The position numbers and the translations under genes were made by a program. This document shows, piece by piece, positions 25,401 to 34,064 of a stretch of 51,546 nucleotides of DNA; position 1 is the stretch's first letter, and every line of letters begins with the position of its first letter. The notes beneath the pieces are model-generated. The model ran no database searches. It was not told where the DNA came from and saw only the letters and a program-made list of their open reading frames with translations. Origin of the DNA: an uncultured Bacteroidota bacterium (GTDB taxonomy: Bacteria; Bacteroidota; Bacteroidia; Chitinophagales; LD1); assembly GCA_903861145.1 (NCBI GenBank), contig CAIOTH010000112.1, forward strand, positions 1 to 51,546. Direction: 5' to 3'.

Positions 25401-28400
25401 CCATTGATAAGTGGTATTTACTCCATTGGCCACTACTGTAAAGCTTACGCTATTTCCAACGCACGCGCTTTGCGAAACTGGTTGTTGCGAGAATGTTAAC
25501 GAACCGGTAACCGATAAGCTCGCGATATTCGAGGTATCTGTTCCACAAACCCCTGTTATAACTACCCTGTAGTTACCGGTATCGGCAAATGCAGCTGCCG
25601 GGATATTATAACTGGTACCCGTTTGGCCATTAATGTTAATACCGTTTTTCTGCCATTGATATGTAATGTTGTTTCCGCCGGCTACAACACTAAAAGTTAC
25701 CTGCCCGTTAATACAAGTTAATTGGCTTACAGGCTGAGTACTGATTATGGTAGCGCTATTAAGCGTTACAACGGTGGCCGAGCTAGCCGCTGAGCACTGA
25801 TTGCTATTGGTTATGGTAACTGTATAGCTACTCCCCTGACTTACGTTTATGCTTTGAGTAGTTGAGCCATTGCTCCAAAGATAAGTTAACCCTGCTGCAG
25901 CTGTAAGGGTTACACTACTACCGGGGCAAAAAGTTGTTGGCCCGTTTGCTGTTACCGTGTTATTAGGCAGGGCATTAACTACAACATTTGTTGGTGCAGA
26001 AACAGCGGTACAGTTATTTCCGTTTGCAACCGTTACCGTAAAATTACCCGTTTGGTTCACTGTAATTGATTGGGTAGTTGCACCGGTACTCCAGCTATAA
26101 CTTAAACCTGCTGTAGCCGAGAGTATAACATTGCCACCGGTGCAGAAAGTGGTTAACCCGTTAGGGGTAACCGTATTGCTTGGGTTTGAATTTACGGTAA
26201 CAACAACCGGAGTTGCTGTCGCAGTGCAGTTATTACTGCCCGTAACAGTAACCGAATAACTACCTGATTGGGTGGCTGTAATACTTTGTGTTGTTGCACT
26301 GTTGCTCCACTGATAACTTTGTCCCGTAGGAACAGTAAGAACCACATTGCCTCCGGCACAGAAGATTGTTGGTCCATTGGCCGAAATAGTATCTGTGGGG
26401 CTCGAGTTAATGGTAACCACCGAAGGAGAGGAAACTGCGGTACACTGATTTGCATTGGTTACTGTAACATCATAACTACCTACTTGCGTTACCAGAATAC
26501 TTTGCGTAGTGGCGCCATTACTCCAACTATAGGTTAATCCCGCTGCAGCTGTCAAAGTTACACTACCTCCTGAGCATAAAGTGAGTGGGCCGTTAGCAGT
26601 AATTGCAGTATTGGGTAAGGCATAAACGGTAACATTCGTAGCCGCCGAAACCGCACTACAGTTATTTCCGTTGGTAACGGTTAGTGTATATGCCCCGGTT
26701 TGTGTTGCTGTTATACTTCGGGTGGTGGCCCCGTTACTCCAAACATAAGTAAGTCCTGCTCCACCGCTAAGCACTACGCTGCCGCCTGCACAAAATGAGG
26801 TAGCACCATTTGCTGAAATAGTATCATTAACGGGTGCACTACTTGTTACCGAAACCGATGAAACCGCCGAGCAATTGTTGCTATTACTTACAGTTAAGGT
26901 ATACGTTCCGCTTTCGGTTGCTGTAACACTTTGAGTAATACTTCCGTCACTCCAATGATAAGTCAATCCGGCTGCCGCAGTTAAAACAACGCTACCGCCG
27001 TTGCAAAAAGTAAGGGATCCGTTGGCAGTAATAGTGTCATTAGGAAGCGCATAAGCCGAAACCAATATTGCACCCGAAACTGCGCTGCAATTATTGCCAT
27101 TGGTAACCGTTAGGTTATATGAGCCCGTCTGCGTTACTGATATGCTTTGTGTAGTGGCTCCAGTGCTCCAGTGATATGTAACCCCCGAAGCTTCGCTACT
27201 TAAAGTCACACTTCCTCCGGCGCAAAAATTAGTAGGCCCGCCAGCGGCAATGGTATCATTGGGTACCGAGCCAACAGTTGTGGTTGCAGAAGTTGAAACC
27301 GCCGAACAGTTATTGCTATTCGTAACTGTAAGTATGTACGTATTAGCCTGGGTAACAGTAATACTCTGCGTGGTGCTTCCATCACTCCAGTGATATGAGC
27401 TTAGTCCCGGCGGGCCGCTTAAAATAACGCTTCCTCCCTGGCAAAAGGCAAGTGGTCCGTTAGCCGTAATAGTATCCGTGGGAAGAGGATTGACTGTTAC
27501 AGTTAAACCCGATGAAACTGCACTACATCCGCTGCTATTTGTTACAGTAACAATATAAGTTCCGGAAGTAGTTGCACTAATGCTATTGGTAGTAGCCCCT
27601 GTGCTCCAGTGATAACTCGTACTGCCGCTTGGAACGCTCAGCGTTACACTGCCTCCCTGGCAAAAAGTAGTAGGCCCTCCCGCAGTAATAGTGTCTCGTA
27701 TGGTAGTAACACTAATCGTTTTTGTTGCCGTAGCCGAAGTACAATTTCCATATACGGTAACAGTATAAGTTCCTGCAGAACTTACTGAAATGGAAGAACT
27801 GGAAGCGCCATTGCTCCATAAATAGGCATAGTAATTGTTACCCGTAGCGGTTAAAGTGGTACTACCACCGCCGGGGCATAAATTATTGCCTGTAATAACA
27901 GGGGCAGTTAATGTTCCCGCATGCGAAGCCGTATTGCCTGCAGCAAGCGTATCAACCAGCGGACAAGGTCCGTTAGGTAACTTTACCCGTACATAAAATC
28001 TAAGTCCTTGTGCCGAAAGATCCTGGTTGCCGGCTGTAAATGGAAATATCCCCACCTGTACGTTTGCATCAACTATAATATGTAACAGATATTCTCCTGG
28101 CGCGTCGAATGTTGTGCCCGATAATTTAAGGCACCCCGTGGCATTACCGGCAATTTGGAAATTGGATGCACCCATGGCCCAACACATACCGCAAGGCAGG
28201 TTGTTAAGAGTATCTATCTTAATATAATTTAGGTTATAAGTGGAACCTCCGCTGGTAACTGTTGCAGGGGTATGCACATTTATTATTTGGCTATAAGGCT
28301 GGCCAATAATAATACATGGCAAACTATCCTCCGGGGGTTCGAAACCTTCAGTATGTAGTGTAGTTATTGCTGTACAAATATTGCTTCCCGAAGCTCCGCC

Positions 28401-28475
28401 ACAGTACTGTGCATGTACCACCGTAGAAAATAACAATCCGGTGGCAAAGAACATTAAAAGTAAAACCTTCTTCAT
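22458..28475 (-). CDS. Giant repetitive T9SS-secreted surface protein
   Basis: I start at the ATG at 28473-28475 because it begins a proper signal peptide (KKVLLLMFFATGLLF...VHAQ); the longer frame adds 15 residues upstream of it. The 2005-residue protein has an N-terminal domain (about 20-190) shared with the protein at 44541. It continues with ten tandem units of about 71 residues around ANGPTTFCAGGSVTL...TYHWSNGATTQSI (about 195-905) and two Ig-like units with TYQWQKNG (about 908-1080). Fifteen units of about 51 residues follow, carrying ICxGxxYxFNGQ and GCDSIVTL (about 1083-1848). The last about 80 residues (ISIYPNPANN...) are a type A T9SS sorting domain. Likely a surface adhesin or matrix protein. 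Confidence 0.92.
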   Translation of the reverse strand: MKKVLLLMFFATGLLFSTVVHAQYCGGASGSNICTAITTLHTEGFEPPEDSLPCIIIGQPYSQIINVHTPATVTSGGSTYNLNYIKIDTLNNLPCGMCWAMGASNFQIAGNATGCLKLSGTTFDAPGEYLLHIIVDANVQVGIFPFTAGNQDLSAQGLRFYVRVKLPNGPCPLVDTLAAGNTASHAGTLTAPVITGNNLCPGGGSTTLTATGNNYYAYLWSNGASSSSISVSSAGTYTVTVYGNCTSATATKTISVTTIRDTITAGGPTTFCQGGSVTLSVPSGSTSYHWSTGATTNSISATTSGTYIVTVTNSSGCSAVSSGLTVTVNPLPTDTITANGPLAFCQGGSVILSGPPGLSSYHWSDGSTTQSITVTQANTYILTVTNSNNCSAVSTSATTTVGSVPNDTIAAGGPTNFCAGGSVTLSSEASGVTYHWSTGATTQSISVTQTGSYNLTVTNGNNCSAVSGAILVSAYALPNDTITANGSLTFCNGGSVVLTAAAGLTYHWSDGSITQSVTATESGTYTLTVSNSNNCSAVSSVSVTSSAPVNDTISANGATSFCAGGSVVLSGGAGLTYVWSNGATTRSITATQTGAYTLTVTNGNNCSAVSAATNVTVYALPNTAITANGPLTLCSGGSVTLTAAAGLTYSWSNGATTQSILVTQVGSYDVTVTNANQCTAVSSPSVVTINSSPTDTISANGPTIFCAGGNVVLTVPTGQSYQWSNSATTQSITATQSGSYSVTVTGSNNCTATATPVVVTVNSNPSNTVTPNGLTTFCTGGNVILSATAGLSYSWSTGATTQSITVNQTGNFTVTVANGNNCTAVSAPTNVVVNALPNNTVTANGPTTFCPGSSVTLTAAAGLTYLWSNGSTTQSINVSQGSSYTVTITNSNQCSAASSATVVTLNSATIISTQPVSQLTCINGQVTFSVVAGGNNITYQWQKNGININGQTGTSYNIPAAAFADTGNYRVVITGVCGTDTSNIASLSVTGSLTFSQQPVSQSACVGNSVSFTVVANGVNTTYQWQKNGQNIANATSSTYTINAVATTDTGTYSCNANSNCGNASSNGARLTVHLPTSSSLSRSICEGGHYNFNGRLISAAGVYKDTLTNANNCDSIITLTLSVNAPITFAYSDAFCASTSYNFNGTLLSSAGTYKDTLSTQGGCDSIVTLTLSVKQPTSSNSSASICQGETYHFNGLSLTTGGNYSATLTGANGCDSVANIHITVNQPSSSSVSATICPNQGYSFNGQTLNTAGTYYDTLQNALGCDSIITLRLTIITTVTHSYGAAICSGDTFNFNGRNLTTAGSFNDTLQTTGGCDSIVTVNLTVHPITGSYSSPSICFGTTYSFGGQQLSASGLYYDTLSNRFGCDSIVVVNLTVDSPIRTGIHASICVGTTYLFNGQQLNTAGTYYAHYTSEAGCDSMVTLVLQITSFVTNNISATICQGHPYNFNGQQLGTAGTYRDTITSQGGCDSIVILALAVNQSTSSTIHAGICAGGSYFFNGQNLTAAGNYSETLTGSNGCDSVVNLSLQINPYVTSAISAAICQNSSYDFNGQFLTISGVYKDTLTALGGCDSIVTLTLTVSQPTGSTINAAICVGSTYLFNGQHLSQTGTYFADLIGSNGCDSIATLNLQVNSFITTNTAANICHGGSYSFNGTTLTTTGTYTDTLTAQGGCDSIVILSLIENPIITHTTQAFICAGTSYDFNGQQLTVSGTYYDTLTTQSGCDSISVLHLAINAIIPITVDATICSGSSFPFNGQNLTTAGTYTDTLTAQGGCDSVVTLNLSLSQGVSVTVSDSICTGSSYNFNGHFIAISGTYLDTLSTQSGCDSVITLNLSVQAPPAITWPQSDTVCDNNSATQITIAGPSPSGGILTGTGLNGLVLTVSGSGTYPVTYTYIDSEGCSNAVTKNLVVESCLGIDDMALEEGISIYPNPANNMVIAQSGIFANSNTLPVVYDITGKVAEISFNLQADKITFNTGNLSAGMYWIKFNVNGTTVSKRFVKSE
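22965..25226 (-). repeat. Fifteen tandem 153-bp coding repeats
   Basis: The giant gene carries fifteen consecutive units of about 51 codons, each with IC at the start, a YxFNGQ turn, AGTYxDTL and GCDSIVTLxLxV. Copies diverge in DNA sequence but keep length and the two cysteines per unit, which could form one disulfide per repeat. Approximate boundaries were read by eye. Confidence 0.85.
25750..27885 (-). repeat. Ten tandem 213-bp coding repeats
   Basis: Ten units of about 71 codons precede the 51-codon series in the giant gene. Each has FCxGGSVxL, YxWSNGATTQSI, GxYTVTVTN and NNCSAVS blocks, an Ig/PKD-like beta sandwich pattern with two cysteines. Approximate boundaries were read by eye. Confidence 0.85.
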
Positions 28476-29028
28476 AATCTGATAATTTAGGACAGTGAAT
28501 ATATGAAAGTATGCCTCCACCGCTAAATTTTCATCAAATTAAGGCGACTAAAAGGTACGCTGATTAACCATTCTTAATAAGATGGCGACATGGGCATTTT
28601 ACTATTGAAAGAAGGTTCAAATTCGTTTTAATAATCAGGATATTAAAACTACAGTAATCTGGCCTCAAACATGAAGGCTAAAGAAGCAGCAAAGGAAAAG
28701 GCCGAAGAAAAAGGGCTAACAGGGAACTTCCCCTTCATCCCCTGTTAGTGGGGATGAGAGGGGTCGCCCTTCCGTTTTGCTGACAGGTGCAATTTAGTCA
28801 ATTATACCAATACATGGTTGTTCTGAAAGATAAATGATAATATAAATTTGAAGCTTCATTGCGGAGATTTGAAAAGGGAAGAATATATTCAAAAAAATCC
28901 TGAGTGTTTCACCTTTTTAGTCAATCACTTAAATCAAGTTGGCTCCTCTTGTGTTAACATGCCCATAGATGTTGAAAATATTTTCGGCTGAAACTGGAGT
29001 TTAGTAATTAGCCCGTTATTTTTGAGCT
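28476..29028. other. Gene-free stretch
   Basis: About 550 bases between the divergent giant T9SS gene and the LD-carboxypeptidase gene. It contains an inverted repeat with 9-base arms at 28716-28724 and 28740-28748 but no following T-run. A 25-codon open frame at 28672 looks incidental. A TAnnTTTG word at 29017-29024 is only five bases before the carboxypeptidase ATG, too close for a normal leader. No RNA gene was recognised. Confidence 0.5.
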
Positions 29029-29928
29029 ATGCTATTGCGCCCGCCATCTTTAAAAAAGGGAGATTGTGTCTGTATACTCAGCACTGCCCGTAAAATTACT
29101 TTATCCGAAATAACTCCGGCCATTCAAACTTTTGAGCAATGGGGACTTAAAGTTATTATCGGCGACACCATAGGGATTGAAGACCACCAATATGCTGGCA
29201 CCGATGCCCAACGATTAATGGATTTTCAAAAGGCGTTGGATAATCCTACCGTTAAAGCCATTATTTGCGCCCGCGGCGGGTATGGAACCGTACGAATGAT
29301 GGATGATATTAATTACGATGAGTTTATGAAAAACCCTAAATGGGTTGTAGGCTTTAGCGATGTTACTTATCTCCACACCCATATTTCAAACAACATTGGT
29401 ATTCAGTGCATTCATTCTATCATGCCGGTTCAGTTTCTAAAAAGTACTCCTCAGGCTATCGAAACACTGCGCTGCGAACTCTTCGGTGAGGCAAACAATT
29501 TTATTCTTGACCCCCATCCTTTAAATCGCGCTGGCACATCTGAAGGCATATTGATTGGGGGAAATCTTTCAATCCTGTATAGTATCACGGGTACCAGGTC
29601 TGGTATAAATACTTTCGGTAAAATCTTATTTATTGAGGATATAGATGAGTACCGCTACCATATCGACCGGATGATGATTAACCTTAAACGCTCTGGTAAA
29701 CTACATAATCTTGCCGGGGTTATCGTGGGTTCATTCTCTGAAATAAAGGACAACCCAATTCCATTTGGTAAAGACGCTTACGAAATTGTTGCAGAGCACC
29801 TACATCAGTTTGATTACCCCGTGTGCTTTGGTTTTCCTGCAGGGCATATTGCAGATAGTCGTGCCATTGCCATTGGCAAAACCTACAAAATGAATGTTGG
29901 AACGGAAGGCGCAAAAATTACCTCCTGA
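29029..29928 (+). CDS. LD-carboxypeptidase (peptidase family S66, MccF/LdcA-like)
   Basis: The 299-residue protein shows the S66 nucleophile block KWVVGFSDVTYLH with Ser110. An upstream ICARGGYGTVRM turn, the acidic FIEDIDEYRYHIDRM and a C-terminal GHIADSRAI supply the Glu and His of the Ser-Glu-His triad. Members cut the L,D bond of murein tetrapeptides in cytoplasmic peptidoglycan recycling, or inactivate microcin C-type compounds. Length matches the family. It appears to be a single-gene unit, and its end faces the GT-C/TPR gene. The housekeeping recycling role is more likely than immunity because no microcin genes are visible. Confidence 0.9.
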   Translation: MLLRPPSLKKGDCVCILSTARKITLSEITPAIQTFEQWGLKVIIGDTIGIEDHQYAGTDAQRLMDFQKALDNPTVKAIICARGGYGTVRMMDDINYDEFMKNPKWVVGFSDVTYLHTHISNNIGIQCIHSIMPVQFLKSTPQAIETLRCELFGEANNFILDPHPLNRAGTSEGILIGGNLSILYSITGTRSGINTFGKILFIEDIDEYRYHIDRMMINLKRSGKLHNLAGVIVGSFSEIKDNPIPFGKDAYEIVAEHLHQFDYPVCFGFPAGHIADSRAIAIGKTYKMNVGTEGAKITS

Positions 29929-29949
29929 TTTACGATATAGAATAAACCA

Positions 29950-32874
29950 TTATTTGCTCTCGCCCTTTGCCTTTAACTGCTCAATCAATGATTTTACACC
30001 GGGGTTGTTGGGCTGAATGGCTATTGCCTGTTGCAGGTAAATCATGGCACTATCGGGCTGATTCATCACCATATATGTTTTCGCAATGTTCACCGTGGGA
30101 AAGAAAGCCTCACCTGTCATTTTTATAGCGCGCCTGTTGGTGGCTATCGAATTTTCAAAATCATTCAATTGAAAATAAGCAAAGCTTAAATTGGTGTAGG
30201 CTTCCAGCTGTTTCGGGTATTGGGTAAGGAACTTTTCATACATCGCAATTGCTGCAGCGTATTGGCCCTTATTGTGCATAATGGCGCCCATGTTAAAATA
30301 CGGGGCAACAAAGGTGGTGTCCAGCTTTATAGTGTTTTGAAACTGAGCAAGGGCCTCATCTTTTTGTTCAAGGGCCTCATAAACCCTTCCCAAATCGTAC
30401 GATGCATTTAAAAAGTCGGGGTAAATCTCGAGCGCCTTTTTAAGATGGGGTATGGCTTCTTCGCGCAATTGTTTTTGTACGGTGGCATCTTTTTCTTGGT
30501 TCGAAATCAGGAACAGGTGCACCCCAAGTAGGTTTTGCGCCTGTGCCGAATTTTCTACCACATTAATATCATGCCTGAACAAAGTAAGGCGATCTTTCCA
30601 TTGCGTATTTCTCGAAAATGTAAGTCCCGAATAAGCGACCAACAATATGGCTAACGATATTTTTAACGGATTGCTTAATGATCTTAGCTCTGCTTTTTCA
30701 TTTTCAAAACTTTGCTTAAAAACTATCGAAAGGATATATAAAACCAATGCGCAAAAACCAATTGAGGGGATTAGCAAAAAACGGTCACCCACCATACCCG
30801 GTATAGGTGCTACCATATTTGAGAAGACGGCTATCGAAATAAGGTAAAACAAGATGGAGAACGACAAAACCGGCCTCTTATTGAAAAAGTAAATGGCTAT
30901 ACCAAACAAAAACAAGTGCACTAAAAGGCTGATTATCGGCAGCGGTTCAAAAATTGTTTCGGGTATCAAAATCGGGTAACCATAATAATAGCTCATGGGG
31001 TAGGGTACAATCACCATACGCAGATATTTGCCCAAAACTTCCATGGCAGTTCCAAACTTTATCGAAAAATGATCGGTGTTGTTTAACGGATACTCAAGAA
31101 ACTTAAGTGGCCTTAACGATTGCACCGGTATCGGGTCGGCAGCCTTTACGCTATTTACCTTATAATAAACTCTTTGCACGCCGTAATAGGCACTCGTATT
31201 TACTGCAGGCTGTATAAAGGCAAAATATGCAATCAAAAATACAGGTAAAGTTAATGCCGCAATATTTAAAGCTTGTTTCCAACCCTGTTTCCAAAGTAAT
31301 CCAACAAATATATAGATGATTGGAAACAGCATAAATCCATTCATCATAAATGGCTGGCCGTGCATTATGCCCACTAATTTTTTGAAGAATAATATTGCCG
31401 AGAGGCCGATAAGAACCAGGGTAGCAACAAAGAATTTTCGGTTGATAAATCCTACGAAAATGAGGGCATATAGAAAGTGAAAGGAGTGGAGCCATATTAT
31501 CGATGCTGTGGCGTACAACACATAATTGAATACGCCCACTATAATAAAAGCCCTTTGTCCTGAAAACAGCTGGACGCTTAAAAAAACAAGCAATGCGGTT
31601 TCAATTAATCCGGCTGAAGGATGAAATCTTACAACGGCATATAATGCCGCTAGCGCCAATGGTGTAGTAAATAAAACCTTCAATTCATTGCTAGCCAATA
31701 CATATAAAATACTGAGCACCAGCAGTGGCAAACAAGCTAACCATACATTGTAAATATGTACCCCAAAAACCGAAAGAGCCAATGCCATTGTCGCCACCGC
31801 AGCAATGCCAATTGAATTAATGGGGTTTTTTAAAAATTGGAAATCAAGACCCTGATTTGAATCTGGTTGTATTAAAGCCGGGCTTTTAAAGTATTGATAT
31901 GAATTGCTGAATGTTTTTTTGAAATCTCCCCAAAATGTGGCTCTGTTTTTAAGAATATACAAGCATGTAACAGCGCAGAAGAAAACTATTGAAAGTGATA
32001 TTTGCTGAACCGCCGAGTACAACCGGGCATAAAAAACCGCCGGCACCGCCAAAAACGTCACAAGCAACAAAAGTTTAGAATAACTACTGTTTGTAAAGAA
32101 CACAACGCACAGCGGAATAAGCAACGCAAAAACAATAGTGGTAGGTTTTGACAGAATGCCCAACACAAAAAATAGCAGTATCAAAACCAATGTAGCCGGC
32201 TTGCTCCTTTCAATAAAAATCAACGAAACCCGCAAACTCAACAATCCGAAAATGAGTGCAAGAATTTCATCCCTGTTTTTTATACTCGCAACCACTTCCG
32301 TATGCATTGGGTACGCCGCAAATAATAAAGTGATGATGAACGGAAAGAGAACCGTATAATTTTTAAAAAGCGCGCATAGCGTTAAAAACAGCAGTAAACA
32401 CAAAAGCGCATACAGCACCACATTTATAAAATGGCTTATTGCGGCGCTGTCTGTTTCAATCTCCTGGCCATTCACAAATTCCTTTTTTGCAAACAAGGCA
32501 TGTTCCAATGCAAAGCTGGCAAATACCATCGGTCGGTACTCATACTTAAAACCTGCTTTGTCCTGGTAATAAGGAACCCTGAAAACAACCGGCAAAAAGT
32601 ATTTTACTTTTTGCCTAAAGCTGCTGTCTTTTAACTCTAGGCTATTAAAGGCATCAAAATTCAACTTTAAAACATTCCAGCCCTTCGATGTTATTTGATG
32701 GTTTTGGGTAACCAGCTCATCATCCAGGTTGTAATCATTAAACACAGTATTAAAGTACAGCCCAAAACTGAAAGCAAAAATAATGATGGCGTATAACCTC
32801 TTTCCGCTAAGCCAATTATTGCTTACCGCGTTAGGTCTTGATGCTGCTTTTTGTTCCTTTTTCTGCTTGGCCAT
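29950..32874 (-). CDS. TMTC-like GT-C membrane protein with C-terminal TPRs
   Basis: I use the ATG at 32872-32874 (MAKQKKEQ), which mirrors the basic start of its paralogue at the left edge; an upstream in-frame ATG would add 16 residues. The 974-residue protein has a luminal loop YNLDDELVTQNH and YEYRPMVFASFALEH. It also has HTEVVASIKNRDEILALIF and a long series of membrane helices. About five tetratricopeptide repeats follow in the last 170 residues, e.g. ASYDLGRVYEALEQKDEAL and APYFNMGAIMHNKGQY. GT-C plus TPR is the architecture of TMTC O-mannosyltransferases, so a periplasmic protein-glycosylation role is plausible. Bacteroidota do O-glycosylate exported proteins. The sugar and target are unknown. 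Confidence 0.8.
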   Translation of the reverse strand: MAKQKKEQKAASRPNAVSNNWLSGKRLYAIIIFAFSFGLYFNTVFNDYNLDDELVTQNHQITSKGWNVLKLNFDAFNSLELKDSSFRQKVKYFLPVVFRVPYYQDKAGFKYEYRPMVFASFALEHALFAKKEFVNGQEIETDSAAISHFINVVLYALLCLLLFLTLCALFKNYTVLFPFIITLLFAAYPMHTEVVASIKNRDEILALIFGLLSLRVSLIFIERSKPATLVLILLFFVLGILSKPTTIVFALLIPLCVVFFTNSSYSKLLLLVTFLAVPAVFYARLYSAVQQISLSIVFFCAVTCLYILKNRATFWGDFKKTFSNSYQYFKSPALIQPDSNQGLDFQFLKNPINSIGIAAVATMALALSVFGVHIYNVWLACLPLLVLSILYVLASNELKVLFTTPLALAALYAVVRFHPSAGLIETALLVFLSVQLFSGQRAFIIVGVFNYVLYATASIIWLHSFHFLYALIFVGFINRKFFVATLVLIGLSAILFFKKLVGIMHGQPFMMNGFMLFPIIYIFVGLLWKQGWKQALNIAALTLPVFLIAYFAFIQPAVNTSAYYGVQRVYYKVNSVKAADPIPVQSLRPLKFLEYPLNNTDHFSIKFGTAMEVLGKYLRMVIVPYPMSYYYGYPILIPETIFEPLPIISLLVHLFLFGIAIYFFNKRPVLSFSILFYLISIAVFSNMVAPIPGMVGDRFLLIPSIGFCALVLYILSIVFKQSFENEKAELRSLSNPLKISLAILLVAYSGLTFSRNTQWKDRLTLFRHDINVVENSAQAQNLLGVHLFLISNQEKDATVQKQLREEAIPHLKKALEIYPDFLNASYDLGRVYEALEQKDEALAQFQNTIKLDTTFVAPYFNMGAIMHNKGQYAAAIAMYEKFLTQYPKQLEAYTNLSFAYFQLNDFENSIATNRRAIKMTGEAFFPTVNIAKTYMVMNQPDSAMIYLQQAIAIQPNNPGVKSLIEQLKAKGESK

Positions 32875-33152
32875 GCTGGTGACTACCTCATCCTTTATAA
32901 GGGTAAAAGCGAAGTAATTCAATTCTAATTAAATGGACCCAATTTTTTTGAGGCTGACTGGCAAAATCCTGTGCGCGGCGAAATTATATTGCCAGGTTCT
33001 TTAAACCGCTTTTTGCCATAGCCTTAGTGTAAGAGGCATTGCCAGTGTCAATTAACTCAGCGGCCCCATAAAGCTCAAATACCGAGCAACCGTTTCTAGT
33101 AACTTCAACTAAAGTAGGAAAGCGATAAGTAAAACTGGTAAGTATACGGCTA

Positions 33153-33509
33153 CTAAAACCTTCCGTAAGCTACAAATACCATGATGGCCAATAAAACCAG
33201 GTTGAAGCCAATTTCGCGATACTCCTTGTGATTAAAATGGTAGATCGCTGCAAAAACCATAACCACACCTAATGCAACGGCAGATATAGGTGTAAGTATG
33301 GGTGCAATTCCTGTAAGCCATGGTAATACCAGTCCTAAGCCTCCTAAAAGTTCCGAAATTCCTATCAATCTAACCGGCGTTGCCGAATAATCATTTACCC
33401 ACGGCATTTTTTCAGCCAGCTTTTCTTTAGGCCGAGTCGATTTTACAATACCCGCCATAATAAACATGGCTGCCAAAACTCCCTGTGCAATCCAAAGTGC
33501 TATATTCAT
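33153..33509 (-). CDS. DoxX-family membrane protein
   Basis: The 118-residue protein has four predicted membrane helices. The N-terminal ALWIAQGVLAAMFIMAGIVK is the classical DoxX start, with GISELLGGLGLVLPW in helix two. DoxX-like proteins are linked to redox and thiol stress and to quinone metabolism, but their biochemistry is poorly defined. It is divergent from the HxlR regulator across a region holding a perfect inverted repeat, and so is the probable regulated target. Confidence 0.85.
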   Translation of the reverse strand: MNIALWIAQGVLAAMFIMAGIVKSTRPKEKLAEKMPWVNDYSATPVRLIGISELLGGLGLVLPWLTGIAPILTPISAVALGVVMVFAAIYHFNHKEYREIGFNLVLLAIMVFVAYGRF

Positions 33510-33566
33510 TTTTTCATTTTTTGTTTATAGCGCAAAGGTACCTACATTTGCTATACTTTAGTAAGT

Positions 33567-33602
33567 GGTATACTAATGTATACTGATATACATTAGTATA
33601 CC
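33567..33602. promoter_or_regulatory. Perfect inverted repeat, probable HxlR operator
   Basis: Arms of 15 bases (33567-33581 and 33588-33602) are exact reverse complements around a 6-base spacer. The arms read GGTATACTAATGTAT and its complement. The site lies between the divergent DoxX and HxlR starts, 12 bases before the regulator ATG. A related partial word (CTATACTTTAGTA) lies just left at 33551-33563. MarR/HxlR-type dimers bind such palindromes, so autoregulation plus control of DoxX is likely. Confidence 0.8.
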
Positions 33603-33614
33603 AACAATGATAAT

Positions 33615-34064
33615 ATGCCAAAAACAATCAAAAACCAGCCCAAAGCCGAGCCGCATACGCAGTGCAACCAGTACGTTTTGCCGGTTCGCGATACCCTTGA
33701 TATTTTAAGGGGCAAATGGAAGTTGCCTATTATTGGTACGCTAATGATGGGTAACAAACGCTTTAAAGAAATGGAGCGAGAAATACCTAAAATAACAGCC
33801 CGCATGCTTTCCAAGGAGTTGAAGGAATTAGAGATAAACCAATTGGTTAAGCGTACCGTTTACGATACAATTCCGGTAAGTGTAGAGTACGAACTAACTC
33901 CCTACGGGGCATCATTAAAAGAGGTGCTTATTGTTTTGGGCAATTGGGGCATTAAACACCGCAGCCGTATACTGGGTAAAAAGAAAGAGATAACTATGCC
34001 ACCACCAACTAGTAGTAAACTACCACCCGCCGAACGGCCGACTCGTTCCCGCCCTCAAGGTTAA
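33615..34064 (+). CDS. HxlR-family transcriptional regulator
   Basis: The 149-residue protein contains the HxlR winged-helix domain at about residues 18-118: DTLDILRGKWKLPIIGTL, FKEMEREIPKITARMLSKEL, and the wing YELTPYGASL. One Cys (CNQYV) precedes the helix, as in redox- or electrophile-sensing members such as HypR. The last 25-30 residues are a Pro/Arg-rich tail beyond the usual domain end. They are encoded antisense to the C-terminus of the T9SS protein. Aldehyde, quinone or disulfide stress sensing is the inferred role, with DoxX as target. Confidence 0.9.
   Translation: MPKTIKNQPKAEPHTQCNQYVLPVRDTLDILRGKWKLPIIGTLMMGNKRFKEMEREIPKITARMLSKELKELEINQLVKRTVYDTIPVSVEYELTPYGASLKEVLIVLGNWGIKHRSRILGKKKEITMPPPTSSKLPPAERPTRSRPQG

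Noticed and set aside
26192-26537. Open frames on both strands inside the giant gene
   Set aside because: They are out-of-frame shadows of the repetitive coding sequence.
22965-27885. Regularly spaced repeats that might be taken for a CRISPR array
   Set aside because: Units are 153 and 213 bases, continuous, in frame and translated; there are no short identical repeats with unique spacers.
28672-28749. 25-codon Lys/Glu/Ala-rich open frame before the LD-carboxypeptidase gene
   Set aside because: Very short, ends within an inverted repeat, and no sign of conservation can be seen.
29017-29024. TAnnTTTG word just before the LD-carboxypeptidase start
   Set aside because: It is five bases from the ATG, so transcription would start at or inside the codon; more likely chance in A/T-rich DNA.
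32990-33165. About 58 open codons on the minus strand after the DoxX gene, ending at 32992
   Set aside because: No usable start codon and no recognised family; could be a decayed gene remnant, but an open frame of this length is expected by chance.
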